Below, piece after piece: positions 22,101 through 30,987 of a DNA stretch of 64,000 bases. The position numbers were made by a program, and so were the translations under genes. The notes beneath the pieces are model-generated. The model was not told where the DNA came from. It worked only from the letters and a program-made list of their open reading frames with translations, and made no database searches. The stretch is from Patella vulgata. Taxonomy: Eukaryota > Mollusca > Gastropoda > Patellidae. The DNA lies in assembly GCF_932274485.2 (NCBI RefSeq), contig NC_065879.2, positions 38,930,436-38,994,435 of the forward strand. Direction: 5' to 3'. Each line of letters opens with the position of its first letter. Position 1 is the stretch's first letter.

Positions 22101-24119
22101 ATAACTGATATTGCCTTAATTATAATGTTATTCTAGTTAACACCTAGTCATGTGTACTACAGCAATAAGTATAAAAATTATAGCCCTAGGCCCAACTGCC
22201 AGCAGGTCTAATCCTCGAATGCCCTGGTGTCATCTCCCATAAGGAGAGAGGGAGAGAAATGGGGTTTAACGTCCACTCGACACAAACTAGGTCATTTCGG
22301 GACTAACATATGGTTTAATTTTATTTACATAATTTGCTTGCGCGTAGGGGTCTTTAGCAATGGGAGGAAACCGGAGGACCAGGAGAAAACCCACGAGGTT
22401 GGACAGGCAACCCTACTCCTTGCCACGTACAACCGGGGATTCGAAACCACGCCAGTCGACTCAATGACAGACTTTATGATACAGCGCGCGCACGCTAACC
22501 ATTCAGCCATCCAACCCCACTCTCCCATAAGGAAACGCTGGTCTGCAACATCACCCTAGGTAAGCCCCACTAACTGACTGAGATAATTATGAAAGCTCCT
22601 AGGGAGTCTAGATAAGCTGACATTACAAGTTAAACACATTTTTTGTGACATTCCATTATATTTAGGATACATTCAAACTTGGAATAAACATTATAGAAAA
22701 TTCATTAATGATATTTGCATTCATTTCAGGTTTTACAAAAATTTCACAAAAGTAAGCCCATGAAAGGTAGTCCATTGAAAACAAGGAACCTGAGTGGAAT
22801 CAGAGGAATTGTGAAGCCTGCTATTTATGATCCAAGACCAGTGCATAGGAAGAATTCTTCAAAAAATGAACAAAACTTGAGAAACATGGTACTTAACTGG
22901 CAGGTGAGCTAATTCAATTCATATTTGATTAATCTTAAGATTTTTGAGTGATTTATGTCATTATGAAAATGAAATATTAACTCCATCATCCTGTACTATG
23001 ACAACCTTTTCTGTTTCAGGGAAAATCAAAGTGGCCTGTGCTACAAATGTATGAATCAGCCAACATAAGAGCCTTAGCAGCTGACCATGACTACATGGAG
23101 CTGACAATGGAGGATCACTTTCTCAAGACTGAAAAGGTATTATTTTAGTTTAAAACAGTTATTTGTTATAAGATAAATTACAGTCTTGTACTTTATTCAA
23201 GATCACAAATGGTTTGACTCTGTAACAGTGATTAGATTATTATTGTAGTGTTCCTCTATAAACAGTCATTATGTAATATCTAAATCTGCCTATTGCAGGT
23301 CTTTTTGGGGCCTTAAATGATATATAAATTATTAATTAGACATTTATTAACATGACAAGACCATAATCAACTCTCGATGCCAATTTTAAGTTGATATCTT
23401 AAATAATGCATCTTAAGTTTAAATGTCAATCGGATAATAATTTCTTGTATTTACTGTAATTTCAGGTATCCTGTATTTCAAAGGCTGAAATCTATGAAAT
23501 TGAGCAGCAAACCAAATACCAAAGTGCATGTGACAGGTGGACAGCAGAAAGACGAAAACGAATTACATCTTCTAATTTTGGAAATATATGCAAGGCCACT
23601 ATAAAGAGAGACATTGATATGCTACTGTGGGGTCTATTACACCCAGTAAATCTAAAAACTAAACAAACTATGTATGGGAGACAATATGAAAGTGTGGCAG
23701 TGGAGAGTTTTGAGACATTGACAAACATTAAAACTAAGAGTTGTGGACTTTTTGTTAGTGAGACACACCCTATGCTTGCTGCCTCACCAGATAGAGTCAT
23801 TGACGATGAAACTCTGGTAAAGTGCCCGTACTCAGCACGAAATTATTTAATTTCTGAACAAACGGTTCCATATCTGACCATAACTGATGGGAAGTTAACC
23901 CTAAAAAAAACCCATAACTATTACTATCAAATACAAGGGCAGTTGTTTTGTGCGGGTAGGAGACAGTGCAAGTTTATTGTTTTTACTTTGACAGACATAA
24001 AAATCATAGACATCTTTTATGACCATGAATTTGTTATGGAAATGTTGAATAGACTCTCAAGTTTCTATGATTCACATTTTAAGAATGCCATTTTGAATAA
24101 ATATTTATTTAATAAATAA
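19087..24119 (+). CDS. SAP-SWIM-YqaJ nuclease-like protein of the ISL2EU element (6 exons)
   Basis: Exons 19087-19196, 21097-21300, 21738-21993, 22730-22903, 23020-23136 and 23466-24119 all have GT/AG borders and join in frame. They total 1515 nt, 504 aa, with no internal stop. Domains: SAP (residues ~10-37, LLELKEILRVRKLKVAGKK) for DNA binding; a SWIM zinc finger (C151, C153, C163, H165) in exon 3; a YqaJ/lambda-exonuclease-type domain (~310-480) with RITSSNFGNI, MYGRQYESVAVE, LAASPD and YYYQIQGQLFC. In ISL2EU elements the YqaJ protein is the partner of the transposase; its exact role is not established. The catalytic ExK motif is altered, see the exon 6 entry. AATAAA signals overlap the stop codon. 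The gene converges on the transposase with a 61-bp gap. Confidence 0.9.
19400..20745 (+). repeat. Type E ~145-bp tandem array with a GACGGACA microsatellite
   Basis: At least eight degenerate units. The last four start CTTATCTCTGCTTACCCTAA at 20071, 20217, 20358 and 20504 (spacings 146, 141, 146). The array ends in a GACGGACAGAC microsatellite (20637-20694) and CCTGCTTTCTTCGAAAGGCG. This is the tandem-core-plus-microsatellite architecture of bivalve pearl/BIV160-type elements. It lies in intron 1 of the YqaJ gene and accounts for most of that intron. Confidence 0.85.
20637..20694 (+). repeat. GACGGACAGAC microsatellite
   Basis: GACGGACAGACAGACGGACG-type imperfect repeat at the 3' side of the type E array. 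Confidence 0.93.
21540..21670 (+). repeat. Dispersed repeat R3, copy 1
   Basis: GGAATTTAATTTGCAGAAGA, ATGTCATCCCTCTCAGTGAT, ATTACTGCTGATCAG; matches 51170-51310. In intron 2 of the YqaJ gene, just before the SWIM exon. Confidence 0.75.
21738..21993 (+). CDS. YqaJ gene exon 3: SWIM zinc finger
   Basis: Bounded by ATTTTAG and a GTATAT donor. CECAVGQGPLAHCKHV gives the CxC-x9-CxH pattern of SWIM fingers, preceded by a strand-rich stretch (YVRVVINDVTY, YKVDISID) that is usual ahead of SWIM. The part of the surrounding open frame before 21738 is intron belonging to a dispersed repeat, not protein. Confidence 0.9.
22246..22520 (-). repeat. SINE family 2, full-length copy in an intron of the YqaJ gene
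   Basis: 275 bp with a perfect 13-bp target duplication TCTCCCATAAGGA (22233-22245, 22521-22533). Read in reverse it starts with a tRNA-like head (GGATGGCTGAATGGTTAGCG; B-box-like GGTTTCGAATCCCC), followed by the family body and the tail AACCCCATTTCTC. It sits in intron 3 of the transposon's left gene and does not disturb the exons. Confidence 0.92.
23297..23410 (+). repeat. Dispersed repeat R2, copy 2
   Basis: TCTGCCTATTGCAGGTCTTT, AATTATTAATTAGACATTTA, AGACCATAATCAACTCTCGA. It lies in intron 5 of the YqaJ gene. Confidence 0.75.
23466..24119 (+). CDS. YqaJ gene exon 6: nuclease domain, ExK motif damaged
   Basis: 218 codons including the stop. It follows TAATTTCAG and is phase 0 with exon 5. 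YqaJ-family landmarks: ITSSNFG, YGRQYESVAVESF, a D in LAASPDRVI (D396; most relatives have SPDG) and a final QIQGQLFC...F helix. Where relatives read TLVEVKCPYS, this copy reads TLVKCPYS, so the metal-binding Glu of the E-x-K pair looks lost by a clean 6-bp deletion that keeps the frame. That motif comparison comes from memory of the family. The nuclease is probably inactive. Confidence 0.88.
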   Translation, partial: VSCISKAEIYEIEQQTKYQSACDRWTAERRKRITSSNFGNICKATIKRDIDMLLWGLLHPVNLKTKQTMYGRQYESVAVESFETLTNIKTKSCGLFVSETHPMLAASPDRVIDDETLVKCPYSARNYLISEQTVPYLTITDGKLTLKKTHNYYYQIQGQLFCAGRRQCKFIVFTLTDIKIIDIFYDHEFVMEMLNRLSSFYDSHFKNAILNKYLFNK

Positions 24120-24180
24120 AAATATATCAGAGTTAATATGTTTTATTCTATCCAATGTTACAAGATCAATACACGTCAAC

Positions 24181-25107
24181 TTAGGCATCATTGTGGACAA
24201 ATACTGGTCTAAAATTACATAAATAAAAACAAACTGAAATAATTGCATCTGACAAATTTGATTCTGTATTATTTAGAGGTTTTTTCAATATTTTAAATGT
24301 CTTGGCTAGTCCGATAATTCGTTCAATGTGCACTCGTTTGCTGGCTATTTTTCGATCATTTGCTACTGAATGTCCAAACATCCTGTTCTTTTTTTTAAAA
24401 AATTCTGGAATGTTAATTTCCACATTTGACGGTATGAACAGATCTTGGACATTAAACCCCTTATCTGCCTAAATTCATTAGACAGCTTCTCTCGCATATC
24501 TGCCTATCACTGGCTGCACCACCAAATGCATCGGACACATAACTCACAAGACCCCCTGGTGTAACACCTACAAGGACCTTAACCGTATTTCTGTTTTTAT
24601 ATGTGGAAAATGTGCCTTGCTGAATAATGGGTTGTTTTGGCCTTTGTATCGGTATTTCCGTACCATCAATTACTACCCTTGTTGTCGGAAACTTAGACTT
24701 AAAGTCTGCAGGACTGTAAAACTTTACCAAGTCTTTGGATGGCCACCAGTTAATTTCCTTAAAGTGAAAATACATGAAATTTATCCATGTTATAAATATG
24801 TTCATAAGCTCTTTTTCACATATTTCAAATGTGTCAGACAACTCAAAATTACTCCTCCCAAGTCTAAGTTTAACCAAAGTCAGAAAAAACTGGTCCTCTG
24901 TTGACATCTTAGGTTTTGTCCCATAAAAATACCTAAGTTCATCAACTACTGGCCCAAACGAGTAAAACAAACACATAAAAGCATCATAGCTTTCTAGTCC
25001 AGTATAATATAGAAATTTCTCCGAACTCAACATGTATTTTCGGGCACAGAAGCGCATTGACATATCAACTTGAGTAGCAGAGTCTTTTGTATCAGGTTCA
25101 CTTTTAA
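24181..25107 (-). pseudogene. Transposase exon 3: HTH and DDE_Tnp_4 domain, one frameshift
   Basis: Follows a TTCTTTCAG acceptor. Upstream of ~24462 the frame gives VKSEPDTKDS...DGTEIPIQRP...SDAFGGAASDRQ. Downstream the +1 frame continues ADKGFNVQDLFIPSNVEIN, ERIIG and ends ...PVFVHNDA at 24181. Only this one break was seen. Confidence 0.88.
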
Positions 25108-25786
25108 CTGAAAGAAAAGAAAAAAGTTTTTTTTTGTAAATTTCAAACATTAAACAATAATATTTTATTAAACGTGGAGGCCAATTAGGGGTACATGTAT
25201 ATAGCTATATTATTATTTGTGACTGTTGCATATATGTCTGTCTGTTCAGGGTTGGTGGCTTCGCTACGGCTGTCCTGAGGCTGAAATTTGGTGTAATGGG
25301 GTAACTCAGGCCAGGTGGTGTTGGATTATCGCTTTCAGTTTCAGAGTTCTACTACTTACAACTCGTCAGGGCCTGGTCATCCGTAAAGTGAATAGTTTAT
25401 GTTTAATACCATTATGGGTATATTTCGCTGCAAGAATCCAGACATAATTTATATTAAATAGCAGTAGGGAGTCGCTTCATCAATTTCAAGACATTGGGGG
25501 GGGGGGGGTAGCTATTATCCAAATGAATTTAGAATTATTATCGAGCATAATATCAGAAATTAGGGGGTATGGGCCGGGGCATGGGCTTGTAGTAGTACCA
25601 CTTAGTAGGAGTCCTTTGCATTGTAATTTGTACAATACCGGGTCTATAAGTTTAAAACTGTCTTTCAGCAAAGTACCGTAATTATTAGACAAATCCTATG
25701 TTTCATTCACAAAACATAAGAATTTCCCTTCATTTTTTTTTCTCGTAGACTAGTCATCGCACCCAAACTTTGTAAATTAAACCTAC

Positions 25787-26005
25787 CTTCGATAGGAGTA
25801 AAGTCCTCTTCGATGTATTCTATTTCAACTTCGTTTCCTACATTTTCAGAAGTTGACAAGCTTTCCAGTCTCTCGATTTTGTTAATACTTTGTTGTTTAT
25901 GTAGGGCTCTTTCTCTGCGCCTACTACCTGATAAACTTGTTCTTTTCCAAGCAAATAAATGTGGAATCGCTCCTGGCTTCAATATACTATTGACCATTTG
26001 ATCCC
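25787..26005 (-). CDS. Transposase exon 2: AVPTIF-like box and linker
   Basis: ATTCCAG acceptor and GTAGGT donor. GAIPHLF occupies the position of the C-terminal AVPTIF box of THAP domains. The remainder is acidic and low in structure (VGNEVEIEYIEEDFTP). It joins exon 3 across a Val codon (G|TT). Confidence 0.85.
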
Positions 26006-26587
26006 CTGGAATAATTAATATTAAAAATACAATCAAATACCGGTAGATTTAACAGTAGTCTAGTACAAAAAAATTTTTACTTTTCTTTACTCATATATAG
26101 GCATAGCCATAGGCTAAATTTTAATTAAATTAGAATCATTCCTAGGCCTTGTTGTAGTATTGTAAATATACAGCATTTTAGTTTTACCAAGGCATGCCTA
26201 ATTTGGCCTTAAATTTAGGCTAAATTTTAATTAAATGAGAATCATTCCTAGGCCTTAATTGCTGTAGTATTGCAAATATACAGTATTTTACCAAGGGCTA
26301 TACACAAGATCTGTTTTCTATTTAGGCCTAAGTAAGAGTAAGAGTAGATTGCCACCAGCTGTCCTTTGGCCCTCCTGGTATAGCCTAGTCATAAAATACT
26401 AAATATAGGCCTAGTATTAATACTATTAATAGTGACACGTTTTGATAGGCCTAAAATTTCTAGTTCCTCTTGGCAGCGAACGCCGAAATTGTAATCCTTA
26501 AAACTTTGGACTAGATCTAATTGAAAATATTTCTCAATCTAATACCTAAAAAAAGTCAAAATATAAAAATGTATTTTGTCAACTTAC

Positions 26588-26777
26588 TTTCTTTGGTTTC
26601 GGAAATGTAGTCAGAAGAATCAAAATGCGATCGACAAACAATACTCCACTTAGACGGTGTCCAGTCACTTCCTCCTCTTTTTACGGCCTGAATCCATCGC
26701 CGTCTCTCAACAGGGTCCAGCGGAAATTTATGCCCACCTTTCCCATTACACATCGGTACGCAACAATGAGCTGGCAT
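26588..26777 (-). CDS. Transposase exon 1: THAP zinc finger
   Basis: MPAHCCVPMCNGKGGHKFPL...CRSHFDSSDY. The CX(2-4)C...CX2H ligands, the conserved Pro, the Trp in WTPS and the F-P pair match the THAP DNA-binding fold. The donor is GAAA|GTAAGT. Phase 1 joins exon 2 to give ...KERDQMV. Confidence 0.9.
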
Positions 26778-26865
26778 TATTTAATTCACAGAGAAAACCA
26801 AAACGGGCGGTGAGAATGAAAATGATTGTCAGTGAAGCGTAGAGCAGACGAGACTGACACTTCCG

Positions 26866-26922
26866 TGTCCTACTTTCTTTGCGCGCCACCTAGCTTCCGG
26901 TTTAATTCTGCCGGTACCTCAT
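26866..26922 (-). repeat. Right terminal inverted repeat of the ISL2EU element
   Basis: Reverse complement partner of 19004-19056, ending GCCGGTACCTCAT followed by TA. The THAP start codon (26777) lies about 90 bp inside. Confidence 0.93.
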
Positions 26923-26924
26923 TA

Positions 26925-28006
26925 CCTCTTTCTTATTTGAACTATCCAAGTCTTTCTTCATTAATGCATCAGTTATAGCCCATTGTTTCTTGTGGGATTA
27001 TCAACTGTGTGTAGAGATTCAGCTTTCACATCTCTACGCATTTGTAAATTGTGTATGCATGAGAACGGCTATTGAAGTCTAGTCAAAACGTCCTGTGTGT
27101 ATAATAGTAAATATTGTATTATTACCTTTAAAATCCCTTATTATCCATGGTGTAATTTGGGTAAAAAAAATATAAATAAATTGATTTAAAATTTTCTGGC
27201 CATATGTAGGCTGGCATAGATTAGTTGTGGGGATGGAGGGAGGGGAGCGAGCAAAGTATGATTGCGGCTAAGAGTGCTAAACCTGTAAGCTTTCACTCTA
27301 AGAAGGCGTACACCCAACAGATACACGACGATTCGCGACTGATGATCGACAAACTTGAATCTGAACACAACTCTGTAGAACGCGTGATCATCCCACACCC
27401 CATCGTCTATTTCAATTGACTGCCAACAGTAAGATGGGTCTTTAACCTGTTGCCAATGTGAAATAACCCTTCATTCAGTCACTGATATCAAATAAAATAG
27501 TGTTGATTTTGACTAAACACTAACCAGGCCATTTGAGGACAATTCTATAAAAACTTTAATTATATTCTGTGCATGTGCAAGGACTTCTGGAAACTTCCAG
27601 AAATTACCATGGCCTTCCAATTTTCCCCGAAAATGAATAGTTCACTCCATTTTAAAAATAGACTAAAAATGACATATGGTGGTGTTAGCCCCAGATATTA
27701 TCTTTAATTTTTCAGAGACCTTGTTCGATAACATTTTCAACCATTTTACTACGAACATTCAAATCGAGATTTTGCCGCCATTTTGATTCTGATTTTCTAC
27801 AACTTTTTTTTTTTGTTTTGAACCTACTCCAAATGGCGACAATTCTTTGGGATTCGATTTTGGAATTTTGATTTCGTTTACTTCCGGTTTCACTTTGAAT
27901 TTTGTTCTTTGACCTTCTATTTGGTGACCTAAGTTACCTAACCTTTCAATGACCCTTGTCCTTTGTGTATATATGATGACCATGATATCAACTAACAGTT
28001 AACATC
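26925..28006. other. Unassigned DNA right of the ISL2EU element
   Basis: No family recognised. Two short open frames near 27186-27419 overlap on opposite strands and show no motif. Confidence 0.55.
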
Positions 28007-28820
28007 AACCAGCGGCTGCCAGGCAGGATACGCCCACATTTTCGAGAGATGGATAGAAAACAAGCTAAAACAAAAGTGATTTTTCCTACAATCAAGGGCC
28101 ATAATTCAGGAAATTACAATTCGATATGCGCAAATATCGAAAGGAACCAAGATCTTTGAGTTATAAACTTACATTTCAAGTTTCAACAAAATCGGATAAA
28201 AATTTTGACCTCTATAGGGTCCACAACCTTGAAATACAATATTTTTACACAATTTGAGAATGAGGGGCGGCCATTTTGTCTGTCAGTTTTGGGCCGATTT
28301 TCACGAAATTCGAACTCAGTCGTCCTTAGGGTGTAACGGTGATATGATAATACATTTTTTTAAATCAGATAAAAATTATGACCTCTATAGGGTCCACAAG
28401 CTAAAAACGCGATTTTTCGTACAATCAGGGGCCACAATTCAGTAAGTTACATAGAGGGGCAGCCATTTTGTCTGGCAGTTTTCGCCAGATTTTCACAAAA
28501 TTCAAACTCAACCAACATTACGGTGTAACAGTGATGTATTCGAACAGTTTTTTTTAAATCAGTTAATAATTGTAACCTCTAGAGGGACCACAAGCTAAAA
28601 ACGTGTTTTTTCGTACAATCAAGGGCCATAATTCAGGAAGTTACGATCCGATATGCGCGAATATCGAAAGGAACCAAGATCTTTGGGTTATAAACTTACA
28701 TTTCAAGTTTCAACAAAATTGGATCAAAATTGTAACCTCTACAGTGTTCACAAGCCAAAAAACGTGATTTTTCGTACAATCAGGGGCCATAATCCATGAA
28801 GTTACGGTCCAGATATTTAA
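28007..28820 (+). mobile_element. Helentron-like element, type B core, 3'-truncated
   Basis: 5' end CAACCAGCGGCTGCCAGGCA then ATACGCCCACATTTTCG. The units carry TTTTTCGTACAATCA-GGGCCATAATTCAGG and GACCTCTATAGGGTCCACAA, spaced ~160-195 bp. It runs out near 28820 without the terminal hairpin. Confidence 0.8.
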
Positions 28821-29230
28821 CAGACATAAAAAGATCGAGACCTGGTTTGTAGTTTGCCATTGGTGGGCTGGAACTGAAGTTAGACCAAATTTCATTTATA
28901 TACTGTAACGTTAGAAAATTACACAATATTGATGTTTATGACACAACAAACCCCTCATTATTGTAACTCTCATCATTTGTGTAATTCAATCAGATTAAAG
29001 CTGCTGAAATTGTATATAAAATCAAGTCAAGGAATTACACCACCCTTATGATAGTCACTGTCTATTCATCTCAAGTAGAATCAAAAGCAAAATTTTCTGA
29101 CATGCTGGCCACTTCAATGAATTCTGACACTACTTTATAATTCAACAAACACTCAACATATGCTTAAGATTATGAAACAATAATCTCTAGAACTACTAAG
29201 CCAGCAAATAAGTAAACCGTCACAGATAAT

Positions 29231-29452
29231 CTTGAAGTCCCGTGGCCGAGAATGTTCATCAAGATTTTTCAGTGTGGTTTCCGAGGTCCTGTATACACAT
29301 TGGTGTGCACGTAACAGAACCATTGACATGACAGCAGGAACTTGATATAAGAATAGACTGTAGTGCTGCCGTCCGGGCAAAATTTCCCTCCTCATCTTTT
29401 TCATTAGCCCAATTATCGGTGCAAAACAGTAGGACATTAAACCCCATTCCAT
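29231..29452 (+). repeat. SINE family 1, degenerate copy
   Basis: Plus-oriented. Contains GAGGTCCTGTATACACATTG, GGGCAAAATTTCCCTC and the tail GTAGGACATTAAACCCC. The head is degraded. Confidence 0.7.
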
Positions 29453-29750
29453 GCCTCTCTTTAGTGCATGTTTATAGTGAGGATGTACATGTATAAGCAT
29501 TTGAGGTATAATGATGTAATTTTGATGTATCTATGTATTTTATTTGTTTGTTGTTTGTACTGTGTGTTCCTTATTGATTGATTTTATATAAAATGTAACA
29601 GTGCATATCATTGTTCAGGAAGGTGCTCTCTATTATTACATTACATGTCTCTGTGTCTGCATTGTCTATCATCATATGACATAAAATAGAATGTAAGGAA
29701 TGTCTGGCACTACTGGGATTTTAAATGGCTATTGGGTAGTACTTCAGGAC

Positions 29751-30979
29751 TAGGGCTGTGTCGATACAGTTCAATTTCGATACAATACGTATTGACGATA
29801 CGGCAAACCGATACGCGATACGTATCGCGATATGGTGACATCACTAATTATGCCCAAAATAATCTCAAACTACATTCTGTTTCAAGACATTTGAGATGAG
29901 TAAGCAAGCATCAGGGTTCTTAATCTATTTTGAAACAAATGGCCAGAATAATGTTGGGTCAATTGAGATACCGTAGGAAATGGGTTAATTATAAGAGTCT
30001 ATTCCCTTTGATATAACTAGACTTCAACAAAAATAATTCTTGGAAATTTATGGAGAATGCCGTATGTATGTGATTACCACAAAAATAATGACAGAGGTAC
30101 ACCTTTTGAAAATTTTTCATATTTAATTCACGTACCAACTTGAAGTTCACGTCAGTAATATTCCAGAATAAATTACCGTCTTCGTTTATTCGATAAACGT
30201 TCGCGTTTCATAAGTCGATGATTTAAAATATTAGTATTTTTCTACTATTGCCAGTATCAGAAAATGCCGTACATGTAGCCAAAATAGGCTAATACGGCAC
30301 CATGGCATTTCTTAATAACACAATTTGTAGTTTTCTGTCTATCACGCAACAAGTCACGTAACTTGCAAAAGTTTTTATTCATTCGCCAATGATAGACACA
30401 CGGTACAATTGTCACGTGACAACCATCTACTTGAAATTACTTTTTAAAAAAATTCCGCGCGATTATGATATAGCCTTCAATAAAAACGACAATATTTTAA
30501 AATTTAAGCCTTTGTCAGAATGTGTATAATTTATAAAATAAAAAAAAATCATAACGGTAAGCGCTATTTAGAACTGGTTTATTGACCTAATTCGCCACCG
30601 ATATGTCACGTGTCATTGAAATTCAGCATTGGAGATGCCATCAGGAAAATATATTATTAAATGATTGTTTCTTGGTGTATTCGGTGTTCTATCAGGGGAT
30701 TATATTCAATGAAGATTTAAATTTACCTAACAATTGGTCAATGAATCCATCAATGTATGATCCAGTTATTTTTATAATATCTACCGGTACCTGGAATTCA
30801 TACGCGGCGTGGAAGACACTCGATTGCCGAGATCGTCTTATTTCGTCACGTAGGTTTCAATTGATGGTCTTTCTTAACTGAATAATTTTTTCGGCGATAC
30901 AGCCATATTACGTATCGATATAAATATCGCTGGAACGTATCGATACATATCGGTGTATCGATATATTGACACAGCCCTA
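29751..30979. mobile_element. Non-autonomous hAT-type element D (1.2 kb)
   Basis: Tips TAGGGCTGTGTCGATA / TAGGGCTGTGTCAATA and a perfect 8-bp duplication TTCAGGAC (29743-29750, 30980-30987). Both subterminal regions are rich in CGATA/TATCG palindromes (ATACGTATCGCGATA), likely transposase-binding repeats. A 92-codon open frame at 30603-30881 (+) is not recognisable as transposase. Confidence 0.92.
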
Positions 30980-30987
30980 TTCAGGAC

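Larger units (their letters stand above)
24181..26777 (-). pseudogene. THAP-DDE_Tnp_4 transposase of the ISL2EU element (3 exons, frameshifted)
   Basis: Exons 26777-26588, 26005-25787 and 25107-24181 on the minus strand join in phase. Exon 1 carries a C2CH THAP finger (HCCVPMC, WSIVCRSHF). Exon 2 begins with the AVPTIF-like box (LKPGAIPHLF) and then a charged linker. Exon 3 holds the HTH_Tnp_4 helix region (STEDQFFLTLVKLRLG) and the DDE_Tnp_4 domain: first Asp in VVIDGTEIP, second in ADKGF, Glu in RVHIERIIG. Between SCLMNL and ADKGF (~24462) the frame shifts and about nine residues expected from relatives are absent, so the reading frame ends at GGCAGATAA. Other residues look conserved, which suggests recent decay. 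Confidence 0.88.
19004..26922. mobile_element. ISL2EU/IS4EU-type DNA transposon, full length (7.9 kb)
   Basis: Both ends begin ATGAGGTACCGGCAGAA, as ~55-bp imperfect inverted repeats that also share GGTGGCGC and AAGAAAGTAGGACA. Flanking TA at 19002-19003 and 26923-26924 is the likely 2-bp duplication; because the tips read TAATGAG, the duplicate could instead be AT two bases further in. Two convergent genes meet at 24119/24181: a SAP-SWIM-YqaJ protein (+, six exons) and a THAP-DDE_Tnp_4 transposase (-, three exons). This gene pair is the arrangement known for ISL2EU/IS4EU elements, relatives of PIF/Harbinger. The transposase carries a frameshifting deletion, so this copy should not be autonomous. 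Secondary insertions sit in its introns. Confidence 0.93.
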
